A DNA stretch of 64,000 bases from JACZWL01 sp046756445 (GCA_046756445.1 JBHHWI010000001.1:1-64000), one strand, 5' to 3'. Counted from the stretch's first letter, positions 1-11,036 are shown. A program made the numbers and translations. The notes: generated by a model not told the origin, from the sequence alone.

Positions 1-57
1 GAACCGCCGACCTACGGATTATGAATCCGTCGCTCTAACCGGCTGAGCTACATCACC
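1..57 (-). tRNA. tRNA-Met (CAT), elongator, 3' part cut by the window edge
   Basis: On the minus strand the acceptor 5' strand GGTGATG (51-57), a D arm with GCTC/GAGC, and an anticodon stem-loop with loop TTCATAA are visible. The anticodon CAT is at 21-23. The T arm begins with GGCGGTTC and is cut at base 1. The initiator hallmark (three G:C pairs in the anticodon stem) is absent, so this is the elongator Met tRNA, with a lysidine-modified Ile2 tRNA as the less likely alternative. It lies 64 bases downstream of ychF on the same strand. Confidence 0.9.
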
Positions 58-121
58 ATCGGGAGTTCGGCTGGCCACGAGGGGCGCAGTTTGCGTTGGC
101 CATGACCGCGAGTCAAGCCGT

Positions 122-1213
122 TCACACGTTGAAGCGGAAGCGGATTACGTCTCCCTCCTGAACGATGTAGTCCTTGCCTTCCAGACGGAGGCGCCCCGCT
201 TCCCTGGCGCCGTGCTCTCCATGGCCTTCGACGAAATCGTCGTAGGAAACGACTTCGGCCCGAATGAAGCCTCTTTCCATATCCGTATGGACCTCCCTCG
301 CCGCTCGCGGGGCCAGGGCGCCGATCCTGGTGGTCCAGGCGTGGACCTCCTTCTCATTGGTCGTAAAGAAGGTTTGCAGATTGAGTAACCTGTAGGCGCA
401 GTGGATGACGCGATCGAGACCCGGCTCTTCCAGTCCGAAATCCCGGAGGAACTCGGCTTTGTCCGGATCATCCAGTTGTGCGATCTCCGCCTCGACGGCC
501 GCGCAGATGACCACGACCTCCGCGCCTTCCTTCTTTGCCAACTCGCGTACGGCGTGGACCTGCGGGTCCTGCCCGGGGCCGTTCTCGTCGACATTGGCGA
601 CGTACATGACCGGCTTCGCAGTGATCAGGTGTAGATCGCCAAGCAGTGGCCGCTCTTTGTCCGATAAGTCGAGTGATCGTACGGGCAATCCTCCGTCGAG
701 GTGCGCCTTCACTTTCTCCAGGAAATCGCGGATTGCGACGGCCCGCTTCTCGTTCGTCTTCGCATCTCGCTCGGCTTTCACGAGCTGCCTGTCGACGGAC
801 TCGAAATCAGCCAGCGCGAGCTCGGTGTTGACGGTCTCGATGTCGCCGACCGGGTCGATGGATGCGGCGACACGGGCGACATCATCGTTCTCGAATGAGC
901 GAACGACGTGGGCAATCGCATTCGTTTCCCTGATGTGCGCCAGAAACCGGTTGCCGAGCCCCTCGCCTCTGGATGCACCGTCAACGAGACCCGCGATATC
1001 GACGAACTCGACAGTGGTCGGGACTTTCTTCTGCGGCTTGACGATATCGAAGAGCACGTCCAGGCGCTGGTCCGGGACGGGAACGACGCCGACGTTCGGT
1101 TCGATGGTGCAAAAGGGATAGTTCTCCGCCGGGACCCGGGCCGCCGTCAGGGCGTTGAACAGGGTCGACTTGCCGACGTTGGGCAGACCGACAATGCCGC
1201 AGGTGATGGCCAC
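122..1213 (-). CDS. ychF: Obg-like redox-sensitive ATPase YchF
   Basis: The protein has 363 aa, the usual family length. A P-loop GLPNVGKST lies at residues 9-17. The switch motif DIAGLVDGA follows. The G4 motif is NVDE instead of NKxD, the change that gives this family ATP rather than GTP preference. A C-terminal TGS domain ends in the family-typical VQEGDVIRFRFNV. It is a cytosolic, ribosome-associated ATPase. It follows pth with a 3-base gap, the classic prs-rplY-pth-ychF order of gammaproteobacteria. Confidence 0.97.
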   Translation of the reverse strand: MAITCGIVGLPNVGKSTLFNALTAARVPAENYPFCTIEPNVGVVPVPDQRLDVLFDIVKPQKKVPTTVEFVDIAGLVDGASRGEGLGNRFLAHIRETNAIAHVVRSFENDDVARVAASIDPVGDIETVNTELALADFESVDRQLVKAERDAKTNEKRAVAIRDFLEKVKAHLDGGLPVRSLDLSDKERPLLGDLHLITAKPVMYVANVDENGPGQDPQVHAVRELAKKEGAEVVVICAAVEAEIAQLDDPDKAEFLRDFGLEEPGLDRVIHCAYRLLNLQTFFTTNEKEVHAWTTRIGALAPRAAREVHTDMERGFIRAEVVSYDDFVEGHGEHGAREAGRLRLEGKDYIVQEGDVIRFRFNV

Positions 1214-1216
1214 GGC

Positions 1217-1801
1217 TCAGCTATCGGTATTGGTGTGGAGCCGGGTCATCGCCGGCCCGATTCCGTCTGTTGCAAGGAATGGCATGACGTCGGCGGCATC
1301 ACCGATATTCTGCCGCATCGCTCGCTCGGCATCCGCCGACGCACGCTTCAACACGTAGTCCGTTACGAGATCCTTGTGGCCCGGATGACCGACGCCGATG
1401 CGCAGGCGCATGAAATCGGATCCGGTGTGCCTGATGACATCGCGCAGGCCGTTGTGGCCGCCGTGACCGCCGCCCTGCTTCAATCGGACCGTGCCCAGGG
1501 GAAGGTCGATCTCGTCATGGGCGATCAGCAGGTCGCTTACGGCGAGGCGGTAGTAGTCGAGCAGCCCGCGCAGCGGGCCGCCACTCAGATTCATATAGCT
1601 TTGCGGCTTGGCGAGCCACACCTCGTTGTCGGCCAGCTTGACACGGCAGATCTGGGCGTCGAAGCGCTTCTCGTATCGAAACTCGGCCCCCGAGCGCCGC
1701 GCAAGCTCGTCGACGAACCAGAAACCCGCGTTGTGAAGGGTGCACTCGTGACGTTCCTCGGGGTTGCCGAGGCCCGCTATCGCTGTCAGGTATGTGGTCA
1801 A
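1217..1801 (-). CDS. pth: Peptidyl-tRNA hydrolase
   Basis: The 194-aa enzyme releases peptides from prematurely dissociated peptidyl-tRNA. GLGNP (10-14), the catalytic His in LHNAG (H23), the Asn in SYMNLSG and the Asp in AHDEIDLP match the conserved active site, and the GGGHGGHNGLR loop is intact. It sits 23 bases after rplY and just before ychF in a translation-related operon. Confidence 0.97.
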   Translation of the reverse strand: MTTYLTAIAGLGNPEERHECTLHNAGFWFVDELARRSGAEFRYEKRFDAQICRVKLADNEVWLAKPQSYMNLSGGPLRGLLDYYRLAVSDLLIAHDEIDLPLGTVRLKQGGGHGGHNGLRDVIRHTGSDFMRLRIGVGHPGHKDLVTDYVLKRASADAERAMRQNIGDAADVMPFLATDGIGPAMTRLHTNTDS

Positions 1802-1824
1802 GACGGTGACCCGCGAAACGTGGA

Positions 1825-2538
1825 TTACTCGTCGCCGGTTTCGGCCTCGGTATCGCCTTCGGCGGCCGCTTTCTCCTCGGGTGCTTCTTCGACCTCCTCG
1901 CCTTCGACTGCCTCGAGCTCTTCTTCCTCCGGAACCTCTTCTTCGATTATCTCTTCCTTGATGAAGGTAATCGTGACTATCGGTTGCGCCTGCTCCTCCT
2001 CGGCCTGCGCGAGGCCGACAATCTCCACGCCCTCCGGGAGCTCGATGTCGGTCAGGTACATATACTCGTTCAACGCAAGCCTGGAGATATCGACGTCCAG
2101 ATACTCCGGCAGGTCCTTCGGCAAACAGGTAACTTCGACTTCCGTGGTCATCTTGGTGACGGTTCCGCCGCCCTCCTTGACGCCGACGGCAACGTCCTCG
2201 CCGAGGTAGTGTATCGGCACATTCATCTTGATCTTCTGGTCCTCGACAATGCGCTGAAGGTCAATATGCAGTATCTGACGCCTGGCGGGATGACGTTGCA
2301 CGTCTTTCAGAATCGCCGCCTGACTCTTCTCGCCGACCTTGATGTTCAGAATGCTCGAATAGAACGACTCGTTGTCTAGCTGACGAAGCACCTTGTTATG
2401 GTCGAATGCGAGGGCGCGCGCCGGCTGGCCGGCGCCGTAGATGATTGCGGGGACTTTACCTTGCCGACGCAGGCGGCGGCTCGCACCTTTCCCCTGGTCT
2501 TTTCGGTAATCCGCAATCAGATCGAAATCCTGACTCAT
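1825..2538 (-). CDS. rplY: 50S ribosomal protein L25, long Ctc form
   Basis: The 237-aa protein binds 5S rRNA. Residues 1-95 form the L25 domain (start MSQDFDLIADYRKDQGKGAS, then VPAIIYG and ILHIDLQRI). Residues 96-190 form the TL5/Ctc beta domain. The last ~45 residues are a strongly acidic, low-complexity tail rich in Glu and Ala, a common but variable feature of long L25 proteins. It is the first gene after the palindrome that separates it from prs, and its leader (2539-2640) contains a further 8-bp GC hairpin at 2592-2615. Confidence 0.96.
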   Translation of the reverse strand: MSQDFDLIADYRKDQGKGASRRLRRQGKVPAIIYGAGQPARALAFDHNKVLRQLDNESFYSSILNIKVGEKSQAAILKDVQRHPARRQILHIDLQRIVEDQKIKMNVPIHYLGEDVAVGVKEGGGTVTKMTTEVEVTCLPKDLPEYLDVDISRLALNEYMYLTDIELPEGVEIVGLAQAEEEQAQPIVTITFIKEEIIEEEVPEEEELEAVEGEEVEEAPEEKAAAEGDTEAETGDE

Positions 2539-2644
2539 GAGAGTTCTCCGATAACTGATTGTTTATGAAACCGTTTCCGGCTTCGATTCTCGCCCCGACC
2601 GCGACCAGTCGGGGCAAGGGCGCGCATCATAGCGCAATTGGGGA

Positions 2645-2699
2645 GATAAGGGGACAGTTTACTTATTTCAGTCCGAAATAAGTAAACTGTCCCCTTATC
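2645..2699. repeat. Perfect 25-bp palindrome between prs and rplY (REP/RAYT-like)
   Basis: Arms 2645-2669 and 2675-2699 are perfectly complementary over 25 bp around a 5-nt loop (AGTCC). Each arm contains GGGGACAGTTTACTTATTT, a sequence I recall as recurrent in repeats linked to Y1/REP-associated tyrosine transposases. No such transposase gene lies in this window, so this would be a non-autonomous copy. It begins 5 bases after the prs stop codon and could also act as a transcription terminator or RNA stabiliser between prs and rplY. A separate 8-bp hairpin (GCCCCGAC/GTCGGGGC, 2592-2615) follows toward rplY. Confidence 0.8.
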
Positions 2700-2704
2700 C
2701 CCGG

Positions 2705-3667
2705 TCAGTCGACATACAGCGATGAGACGGATTCTTCGTCGCTGATGCGGCGCATGGTCTCGGCCAGGAGCTCGGCGGTCGAGAGTTGACGGATCTTGCC
2801 GCAGGCCTGTGCCTCCTCGCTCAGCGGAATCGTATCGGTAACGACGATCTCGTCGAGTTCGGACTCCGCGATGCGCGAGACCGCCGGTCCCGACAGCACG
2901 GCGTGCGTGATGTAGGCGGCGACCGTGCTGGCGCCTTGCTCCTTGAGCGCGCCGGCCGCATGGCACAGCGTGCCGGCCGTATCGACCATGTCATCGATCA
3001 GCACGCAGGCCTTGCCCTTCACCTCGCCGATGATGTTCATGACCTCGGACTGATTGGCCTTGGAGCGGCGCTTGTCGATGATCACGAGGTCGGCATCGTC
3101 GAGCCGTTTCGCCAACGCCCGCGCGCGGACGACGCCGCCGACATCGGGCGACACCACGACCATATTCTCGTATTTCTGTTTCCACACGTCGCCGAGCAGA
3201 ACCGGCGAGGCATAAACATTGTCGACGGCGATATCGAAGAATCCCTGGATCTGGTCGGCATGCAGGTCAACGGTCAAGACCCTGTCCACGCCGGCCGCGC
3301 CGATCAGTTTGGCGACCAGTTTTGCGGTGATCGGCACGCGGGACGCTCTCGGCCGGCGATCCTGGCGGGCGAAGCCGAAGTAGGGAATCACGGCGGTGAT
3401 TCTGGCGGCCGAGGCGCGTTTGGCGGCATCGACCATGACCAGCAGCTCCATGAGATGCTCCGGGCCGGGCGGGCAGGTGGACTGCACGATGAAGGTCTCG
3501 CGGCCCCTGATATTTTCGAGAATCTCGACGTTGATCTCGCCGTCCGAGAACCGGCCGACGGAGGCCTTGGCCAGGGGAACGTGCAGGACCCGGGCTATGT
3601 CATGCGCGAGTTTCGGGTTTGCGTTGCCGGAAAAGACTGCCAATCCTGCCGGATCCATGGCCCTCAT
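2705..3667 (-). CDS. prs: Ribose-phosphate pyrophosphokinase (PRPP synthetase)
   Basis: The 320-aa enzyme makes PRPP from ribose 5-phosphate and ATP. Recognisable motifs are [14 protein letters not shown], the PRPP synthetase signature in [14 protein letters not shown], and the PRPP-binding loop [12 protein letters not shown]. Two starts are possible: ATG at 3667 (MRAMDP...) or ATG three codons later at 3658. The upstream GAGG is poorly spaced for both, so the start is uncertain by three residues. The 3' end of tRNA-Gln lies 11 bases upstream, so the two are probably co-transcribed. Confidence 0.97.
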   Translation of the reverse strand: MRAMDPAGLAVFSGNANPKLAHDIARVLHVPLAKASVGRFSDGEINVEILENIRGRETFIVQSTCPPGPEHLMELLVMVDAAKRASAARITAVIPYFGFARQDRRPRASRVPITAKLVAKLIGAAGVDRVLTVDLHADQIQGFFDIAVDNVYASPVLLGDVWKQKYENMVVVSPDVGGVVRARALAKRLDDADLVIIDKRRSKANQSEVMNIIGEVKGKACVLIDDMVDTAGTLCHAAGALKEQGASTVAAYITHAVLSGPAVSRIAESELDEIVVTDTIPLSEEAQACGKIRQLSTAELLAETMRRISDEESVSSLYVD

Positions 3668-3678
3668 TCACCTCGATC

Positions 3679-3753
3679 TGGCTGGGGTGGCAGGATTCGA
3701 ACCTGCGCATGACGGGATCAAAACCCGTTGCCTTACCACTTGGCTACACCCCA
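3679..3753 (-). tRNA. tRNA-Gln (TTG)
   Basis: A complete 75-nt cloverleaf is readable on the minus strand. It has acceptor TGGGGTG/CACCCCA, a D arm with TAGCC...GGC, anticodon loop TTTTGAT with anticodon TTG (3719-3721), T arm GCAGG-TTCGAAT-CCTGC, discriminator G and an encoded CCA at 3679-3681. A tRNA-Gln ahead of prs is the conserved gammaproteobacterial arrangement. Confidence 0.97.
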
Positions 3754-3774
3754 TCCTGGTTGTCGTCGGGCGCA

Positions 3775-3803
3775 ATTGTGAGGCGCGCTCATAGAGGTGT
3801 CAA
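3775..3803 (-). promoter_or_regulatory. Sigma70-type promoter for tRNA-Gln/prs
   Basis: On the minus strand a consensus -35 TTGACA (3798-3803) is followed, after a 17-bp spacer, by CACAAT (3775-3780). It lies in the 76-bp gap between lolB and tRNA-Gln. The -10 ends 21 bases before the tRNA 5' end, which gives a short leader. This would let tRNA-Gln and prs be expressed independently of lolB. Confidence 0.65.
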
Positions 3804-3829
3804 CGACGGCGCGGGCAGCCTGGCCGCGG

Positions 3830-4429
3830 CTATCGGAAGACCCAGTTATCGATGACGAGCCGCACTTTGTTGTCCCCGGAAACCGCCGACAGCCGGCGAG
3901 GCATCGACTGCCCGCCACCGTCCCGATACTGCGTGATGGTCACGAGCCAGTTACCCTGGTCGAGCGAGGCGAGCTGCCCATCGTCGTTAAACTCGGTGTC
4001 CGCATGCACGCCGGGATCGGGAATGCCGAGCGCCCAGTAGCGCAGGCTCGTCACCGGAATCGTCCAGCCGTACATGACCTGCAAATCGAGTTCCGGGTCG
4101 GGAAGCAGCCATGCCTCGCCGTCCTTGTCGGTTACCGTAACCTGCTGGCTGTTGCCTTCGATGCGAACCGTGCCGAACCCGAGCGGTCCGCTTACCGTCG
4201 CCCGGAAGTCATTGTCCTTTTGCGAGTACCGCAGCTTGCCGTTGAAGCCATCCTCCGCAGCGCTGACGCCAATGCGGCCCCTGAACTCCCACTCGCCGAT
4301 GCCGGCGAGAATCCGCGTGCGGGCCTCCCAGTCGGACAGTTCGGGCAAATCGACTCCGCGCTGCGCGGCGCAGCCGCTGATGACCAGGAATGACAGGAGT
4401 ATCGGTGCGTAACGGTATGGCTTTATCAA
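3830..4429 (-). CDS. lolB: Outer-membrane lipoprotein receptor LolB
   Basis: The 199-aa protein accepts lipoproteins from LolA and inserts them in the outer membrane. A lipoprotein signal ends in the lipobox VISGC (Cys20). Typical LolB features are WEFRGRIGV and the family motif LRYWALGIPDPG. Its start overlaps the stop of the upstream TPR gene by 4 bases, which implies translational coupling. Downstream, ispE would be expected before tRNA-Gln but is absent. Confidence 0.93.
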   Translation of the reverse strand: MIKPYRYAPILLSFLVISGCAAQRGVDLPELSDWEARTRILAGIGEWEFRGRIGVSAAEDGFNGKLRYSQKDNDFRATVSGPLGFGTVRIEGNSQQVTVTDKDGEAWLLPDPELDLQVMYGWTIPVTSLRYWALGIPDPGVHADTEFNDDGQLASLDQGNWLVTITQYRDGGGQSMPRRLSAVSGDNKVRLVIDNWVFR

Positions 4430-6096
4430 GGCTTTTCCGGGAACACGCGCTCACGGACATCTTGCAGGAGGGAACTGTCGGGGTCGAGGAGCTCGGCTTT
4501 CTCGAGGAACTTGAGTGCCTCCTCCTCGCGCCCGAGCCTGGCGAGGACCTCGACGATATGGGACGCGACTTCGGGGTCCTTGAGAATCGCGTACGCCCGC
4601 TGCAATTCCTCGAGGGCCCGCTCATTGTCACCGAGGCGATACAGCACCCAGCCGTAGCTGTCGATGATCGCCGCACTGTCGGGATCGAGTTTCAGGGCCT
4701 TCACAATCAGTTTTTCCGCCTCCGCGTATTCTTCGGTCCGGTCGGCAAGGGTGTAGCCGAGTGCATTGAGCGACATGGCACTATCGGGCCACCGCTTCAC
4801 GCACTGGCGGTACTCGCTGATCGCTTCCTCGAGGCGGCCCATACGCAGGAGGAGTTCGGCCCTGCCGAGTACCGCCGTCTCGCTTTCCGGCCGGTATTCG
4901 ATAACCCGCTCATAGACGTCGAGCGCCTCGGGGTAGCGTTTCAGTGAGACCAGGAGCTGGGCCTCTGCTTCGACCATATCGACAGCGTACGGCGGGTTGT
5001 CGCCACCGAACTTGCGAAGATGTGCAAGCGCCTCCTCGCCCTTGCCCTGTTGGGCCAGGATCGCGCTCGCCCGTCGCTGCGAAACAACGGCGTTATTGCC
5101 CCTTAAGACCTGTGAATACAGTCGAATGGCCTGGTCGTGCTCGGACCGCCGGTCCGATATCCGCCCGAGGTAGTAGAGCGCATCCATGGTGTAATGGCCG
5201 CTCGAGAGAACGTCCTGGAAATCTGCCCAGGCCGCATCCAGATTCTCGAGGCGAAAATTGATGATCGCCATCAGCCGTAACGCGTCGGCCCTTGCAGGTT
5301 GCTCGAGCAGAATCTGGTTTATCTGGCTGAGCGCATCGTCATCGCGGCCCGCCGAGAGCAGCATGATTGCTAGTTCCATGCGCGCTTCCGGGTCGGGGTC
5401 CGGGTCATCGCCGACAAGTCTCGAGGTGTAGTCGATCGCAGCTTCGTGGTCACCATTGAGCAACATCGCCCGTGCTCTCAACAAGTGCGCTTGCAGCCAG
5501 TCTGGCGCGAGCTTCAGTGCCCTGGTGGCGCGGTCGCCCGCCTCTTCGGAATCGCCCGCTTGCAGGGCCATCACGCCCGCCGCGTATTGCGCCTTCGCGG
5601 ACTTCTTGTATGGTTTGGCCAGTTGACGCATCAGTTCTGCGGCGTCTTCGGAATCTTCGCGGGACAAGAACGGTATCAGTGAAACCAATCCTTCGTCCGG
5701 TGGCGGCTCACCGCGATTGAGCAGCCGGTTGAAGCTGCGCCGGGATCCCCTGATGTCGCCGGCCCGCAGTTGAAGCTGCGCGACATAGAGCAGTGCTTCA
5801 TCACTCTCTTCATCGAGCTCCAACCACCGTCGCGCCGAGTGAAGCGCGTCCTCATTGAAGCCGTAGCTGAAAGCGGTCCGCGTCGCCTGCTGCGCGATAT
5901 CTACGTCCTCGCTGATCTCAGCAGCTTTGCGGTATTCCGATGAGGCTTTCTTGTACTCCTGCCGCTGCAGCGCCGTTTCGGCCCGGAGTACATGCGCGCC
6001 GGCTTCTTCGTTCGCCGTACCGGCGATGGCGAGATCCGTCGCCGGGCCTGCGAGCATGAGGGCCACAAGGGGCCAGGCCCGCGATTTACTTCGCAC
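4426..6096 (-). CDS. Periplasmic TPR-repeat protein upstream of lolB
   Basis: The protein is built almost entirely of tetratricopeptide repeats (motifs such as ALYYLGRISDRRSEHDQAI and IDSYGWVLYRLGDNERALEE), about 12-14 in number. I chose GTG at 6096 because GAGG precedes it by 8 nt and it yields a textbook signal peptide (RSKSR, then a hydrophobic stretch ending AIAG). An ATG at 6126 and a TTG at 6168 are in-frame alternatives without a Shine-Dalgarno. Its place beside lolB and divergent hemA matches a Pseudomonas TPR gene of unclear function. It probably acts as a scaffold in envelope biogenesis (inference). Confidence 0.85.
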   Translation of the reverse strand: MRSKSRAWPLVALMLAGPATDLAIAGTANEEAGAHVLRAETALQRQEYKKASSEYRKAAEISEDVDIAQQATRTAFSYGFNEDALHSARRWLELDEESDEALLYVAQLQLRAGDIRGSRRSFNRLLNRGEPPPDEGLVSLIPFLSREDSEDAAELMRQLAKPYKKSAKAQYAAGVMALQAGDSEEAGDRATRALKLAPDWLQAHLLRARAMLLNGDHEAAIDYTSRLVGDDPDPDPEARMELAIMLLSAGRDDDALSQINQILLEQPARADALRLMAIINFRLENLDAAWADFQDVLSSGHYTMDALYYLGRISDRRSEHDQAIRLYSQVLRGNNAVVSQRRASAILAQQGKGEEALAHLRKFGGDNPPYAVDMVEAEAQLLVSLKRYPEALDVYERVIEYRPESETAVLGRAELLLRMGRLEEAISEYRQCVKRWPDSAMSLNALGYTLADRTEEYAEAEKLIVKALKLDPDSAAIIDSYGWVLYRLGDNERALEELQRAYAILKDPEVASHIVEVLARLGREEEALKFLEKAELLDPDSSLLQDVRERVFPEKP

Positions 6097-6234
6097 GCAG
6101 CGATCCTCGATCTTCAAATGTGTCATAAATATCGCAGCCGATCCGACGTTCCGAGGTAACACAGACAAGCAACTGCCCTTTCAGTTCGCTTATCATATGT
6201 GCTGATTCTGCAGGTATTTCTCAAATAGCGCCCT

Positions 6235-7494
6235 ATGCCGCTGCAAATATTCGGGTTGAACCATAACACGGCGCCTGTCGAAATACGTGAACAGGTGATA
6301 TTTTCCGGTGGCGACGTCACGCGGGCCCTGTCGCGCTTGCTCGAGCTCGACGGCATCGACGAGGCCGTCCTGCTGTCCACCTGCAACCGGACCGAGTTTT
6401 ATGTCGTCTCCAATGACGCCGCGACGGATGCGCTCGAGACCTGGCTCTCGAGCGACCAGGACCTGGACGCTGAAACGCGCAAGGCGCTGTTCACGCTCGA
6501 GGACGACGATGCGATACGCCATATTTTCCGGGTCGCCTGCGGGCTGGACTCGATGGTGCTCGGTGAGCCGCAGATTCTCGGTCAGCTCAAGGACGCTTAT
6601 CGGGAGGCGCAACAGGCCGGCACCGTCGGCGGCCAGCTCAGCCGCCTGTTTCAGCATACGTTTTCGGTCGCGAAGAAGGTCCGGACGGACACCGAGATAG
6701 GCTCCAGCCCCGTATCCGTCGCCTATGCCGCAGTAACTCTCGCCAATCAGTTTTTTGCCGGCTTCAGCCAGCACACTGCGCTCCTGATCGGCGCCGGCAT
6801 GACGATCGAACTGGTTGCCAAACATCTCGCAAGAAAGGGCATTGGCCGAATATTCGTCGCGAATCGCGACATCGACCGGGCGCGGAGCCTCGCCGGCCAG
6901 TTCGGCGGATTCGCGCTACCGCTTTCGGAGATCGAGGGAACGTTGCCGGAGGCGGACATACTGATCAGCTCTACCGCGAGCACCGACCCTGTTATCACGC
7001 TCGAGCAGATGACGAAGGCCGTGCAGGCGCGAAAGCGAAAGCCGGTATTCGCGGTCGATATCGCCGTTCCGAGAGACATCGATCCCGAAGTGAGTACCAT
7101 CGACGACGTCTACCTTTACACGATCGACGACCTCGATCAGGTCATCATCGAAGGTCAGAGCAAGCGCGAGGCCGCCGCCGTCGATGCCGGGCAGATCCTG
7201 GACGAGGAGATCCGGCGCTATCTCACGATGGAGCGGAGCAAGGATGCGGCGCCGGTCATTACGGAACTGCGCGACCACGGGCACGCTATCCGGGACGAAG
7301 TGCTGAAGCAGGCGCGGCTTCGATTGAAAAAGGGAGTCGACAACGATGACGTGCTCGAATACGCGACCGCGTCGCTGATGAAGAAAATACTGCATCAGCC
7401 CAGTGTGCGCCTGCGCGAGGCCGGAGAGCAGTCCGACCGCGGCATGGTCGACGCAGCGCGCGAGCTCTTTGGGATTCGGAAAAAAGACAAATGA
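6235..7494 (+). CDS. hemA: Glutamyl-tRNA reductase
   Basis: The 419-aa enzyme catalyses the first step of C5-pathway tetrapyrrole synthesis, reducing Glu-tRNA(Glu) to glutamate 1-semialdehyde. The N-terminal catalytic domain has [13 protein letters not shown] and the nucleophile Cys50 in [10 protein letters not shown]. The NADPH-binding domain starts at [16 protein letters not shown]. The C-terminal helical dimerisation domain follows. It is divergent from the TPR/lolB genes and overlaps prfA by 4 bases (ATGA). Confidence 0.98.
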   Translation: MPLQIFGLNHNTAPVEIREQVIFSGGDVTRALSRLLELDGIDEAVLLSTCNRTEFYVVSNDAATDALETWLSSDQDLDAETRKALFTLEDDDAIRHIFRVACGLDSMVLGEPQILGQLKDAYREAQQAGTVGGQLSRLFQHTFSVAKKVRTDTEIGSSPVSVAYAAVTLANQFFAGFSQHTALLIGAGMTIELVAKHLARKGIGRIFVANRDIDRARSLAGQFGGFALPLSEIEGTLPEADILISSTASTDPVITLEQMTKAVQARKRKPVFAVDIAVPRDIDPEVSTIDDVYLYTIDDLDQVIIEGQSKREAAAVDAGQILDEEIRRYLTMERSKDAAPVITELRDHGHAIRDEVLKQARLRLKKGVDNDDVLEYATASLMKKILHQPSVRLREAGEQSDRGMVDAARELFGIRKKDK

Positions 7495-8573
7495 AGGCGT
7501 CGATCAGACACCGGCTCGAATCTGTCCGGGACCGCTTCGAGGAACTATCGGGATTGTTATCGGATCCCGACATCATCGGTGACCAGAACCGGTTTCGGGA
7601 CCTGTCACGCGAGTATTCGAAGCTCGAACCCGTTATGGGCATGTTCGCAAGATACGAATCGTTGAGCGAGGACATCGCGGCGGCCGGGGAGATGGCGGAC
7701 GATGCCGACGAGGAAATCCGCAGCATGGGGCAGGAGGAGCTGGCGGCGCTTCAGGAAAGCCGCGACGAACTCTGGCTTGATCTGCAAAAGGCGCTCATCG
7801 CGCCGGATCCGCACGATGATGCCAACATCTATCTCGAGATACGGGCCGGCACGGGAGGCGACGAGGCGGCGATATTTGCGGGCGACCTGTTTCGGATGTA
7901 CTCGAAGTATGCCGAGGCAATGCGCTGGACCGTCGAAATCGTCAGTTCCAAGGAAGGCGAGCACGGCGGTTACAAGGAGATTATCAGCCGCGTTACCGGA
8001 AAGGGGATTTACGCCCGCCTGAAATTCGAGTCCGGGGCACACCGCGTGCAGCGGGTCCCGGCGACCGAGTCGCAGGGGCGCATTCATACGTCTGCCTGTA
8101 CGGTGGCGGTGCTGCCGGAGGCAGACGAGGTCGAAGAGATCGAAATCAATACGAGCGATCTTCGGGTCGACACCTATCGGGCTTCCGGCGCCGGCGGACA
8201 GCACGTCAACAAGACCGATTCCGCGGTTCGCCTGACGCATTTGCCGACGGGTATCGTCGTCGAGTGCCAGGACGAGCGGTCGCAGCACAAGAATCGCGCG
8301 CGCGCGTTGTCTTTGCTGCGCGCGAAACTGCTGGACGCCGAATTGACGCAGCGCGCAAATGAGCAAGCAGAGAGCAGGAGGCTGCAGGTCGGCTCCGGTG
8401 ACCGTTCGGAACGGATCCGCACCTATAATTATCCACAGGGCCGGGTGACGGACCACCGCATCAACCTGACCTTGTACAAGCTTGCCGAGGTTCTGGAGGG
8501 CGACCTCGACCAGGTCGTCCAACCCCTCGTGAGTGAGTACCAGGCGGATCAGCTCGCAGCCATCGGCGCATAA
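7491..8573 (+). CDS. prfA: Peptide chain release factor 1
   Basis: The 360-aa class I release factor recognises UAA and UAG. The tripeptide anticodon PAT is in [13 protein letters not shown], which marks RF1 rather than RF2. The GGQ motif that triggers peptidyl-tRNA hydrolysis is at residues 235-237 ([16 protein letters not shown]). It is translationally coupled to hemA. Its modifying enzyme PrmC lies 2.5 kb downstream instead of immediately adjacent. Confidence 0.98.
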   Translation: MKASIRHRLESVRDRFEELSGLLSDPDIIGDQNRFRDLSREYSKLEPVMGMFARYESLSEDIAAAGEMADDADEEIRSMGQEELAALQESRDELWLDLQKALIAPDPHDDANIYLEIRAGTGGDEAAIFAGDLFRMYSKYAEAMRWTVEIVSSKEGEHGGYKEIISRVTGKGIYARLKFESGAHRVQRVPATESQGRIHTSACTVAVLPEADEVEEIEINTSDLRVDTYRASGAGGQHVNKTDSAVRLTHLPTGIVVECQDERSQHKNRARALSLLRAKLLDAELTQRANEQAESRRLQVGSGDRSERIRTYNYPQGRVTDHRINLTLYKLAEVLEGDLDQVVQPLVSEYQADQLAAIGA

Positions 8574-8575
8574 CG

Positions 8576-9592
8576 GTGAACGACGTTCGGCGACTTATCG
8601 AATGCATAGGCAATACGCCACTCATTCGCCTGAACCACCTGTCCGACGCGACCGGCTGCGAGATCCTCGGCAAGGCCGAGTTCATGAACCCAGGCGGCTC
8701 CGTCAAGGACAGGGCGGCGCTCGGCATGATCCGCGACGCCCAGGAAACCGGCAAGCTCAAGCCCGGCGGCGTCATCGTGGAGGGCACTGCCGGCAACACG
8801 GGAATTGGGCTCGCCATGCTGGGCAGTGCGCTTGGGCACCGCAGCATCATCGTCATGCCCGACAATCAGAGCGACGAGAAAATCGCCACCCTCAGGACGT
8901 ATGGCGCCGAAGTCAGGCTGGTCCCGGCCGCGCCGTACAAGGACCCGAACCATTTCGTTCATACCTCGGGAAGGCTCGCGGAGTCGCTCAACGAAACCGA
9001 GGAGAACGGCGCCTGGTGGGCTGACCAGTTCGAAAACCTGTCAAACCGCGAGTTTCACCGGCAGACGACCGGTCGCGAAATCTGGGAACAAACAGCCGGC
9101 GAGGTCGACGGCTTCGTCTGTTCGGTCGGCACCGGTGGCACCCTGGGCGGCGTGGCGCGGGCCCTTCGTTCCCGTAACCCCGATATTCGTATCGCGCTGT
9201 CCGATCCCTTCGGGTCCGCCCTGCACAACTACTTCGCCCACGGTCAGCTCAAGATCGAAGGCAACTCGATCTCGGAAGGCATCGGTAACAGCCGTGTGAC
9301 CGCCAATCTCGCCGATACCGGGATTGATATCAGCTGGCAGATTCCCGATCAGGAAGCGATCCCGATCGTCTACGACCTGATCCGGGACGAAGGCCTGGTC
9401 CTGGGCGGTTCGAGCGGCATCAATGTCGCCGGTGCATTGCGCCTCGCAAGAGAACTCGGCCGCGGACACACCATTGTCACCGTTCTCTGCGACTCCGGCG
9501 TCCGCTATCAGGCACGACTCTTTAATAAGGAGTTCCTGGCAAGCAAGAACTTGAGCCTGCCCGAGTGGCTGGATCCTGGTGCCGGGCACTGA
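8576..9592 (+). CDS. cysK: Cysteine synthase (O-acetylserine sulfhydrylase family)
   Basis: This 338-aa PLP enzyme of the beta-family has the Schiff-base Lys in MNPGGSVKDRAALG, the substrate loop EGTAGNTGIGLA and the phosphate-binding GTGGTLGG. It should make cysteine from O-acetylserine and sulfide in the cytosol. The start is GTG at 8576, two bases after the prfA stop, so it is in the hemA-prfA transcription unit. A second beta-family PLP gene (cystathionine beta-synthase) follows convergently. Which sulfhydrylase subtype (CysK, CysM or a longer variant) cannot be settled by eye. Confidence 0.85.
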   Translation: MNDVRRLIECIGNTPLIRLNHLSDATGCEILGKAEFMNPGGSVKDRAALGMIRDAQETGKLKPGGVIVEGTAGNTGIGLAMLGSALGHRSIIVMPDNQSDEKIATLRTYGAEVRLVPAAPYKDPNHFVHTSGRLAESLNETEENGAWWADQFENLSNREFHRQTTGREIWEQTAGEVDGFVCSVGTGGTLGGVARALRSRNPDIRIALSDPFGSALHNYFAHGQLKIEGNSISEGIGNSRVTANLADTGIDISWQIPDQEAIPIVYDLIRDEGLVLGGSSGINVAGALRLARELGRGHTIVTVLCDSGVRYQARLFNKEFLASKNLSLPEWLDPGAGH

Positions 9593-9620
9593 CTCATTCG
9601 ACTGATGGATCTCGGTGCCG

Positions 9621-10988
<1,368 letters not shown>

Positions 10989-11036
10989 AGCACGGCTAGG
11001 CCTTTATTATTCTGCCAGTCATACTACCTGTACCGC

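Noticed and set aside
908..2209. 433-codon plus-strand open frame across ychF, pth and rplY
   Set aside because: It crosses three recognised genes on the other strand, and its protein has no domain pattern; a GC-rich shadow frame.
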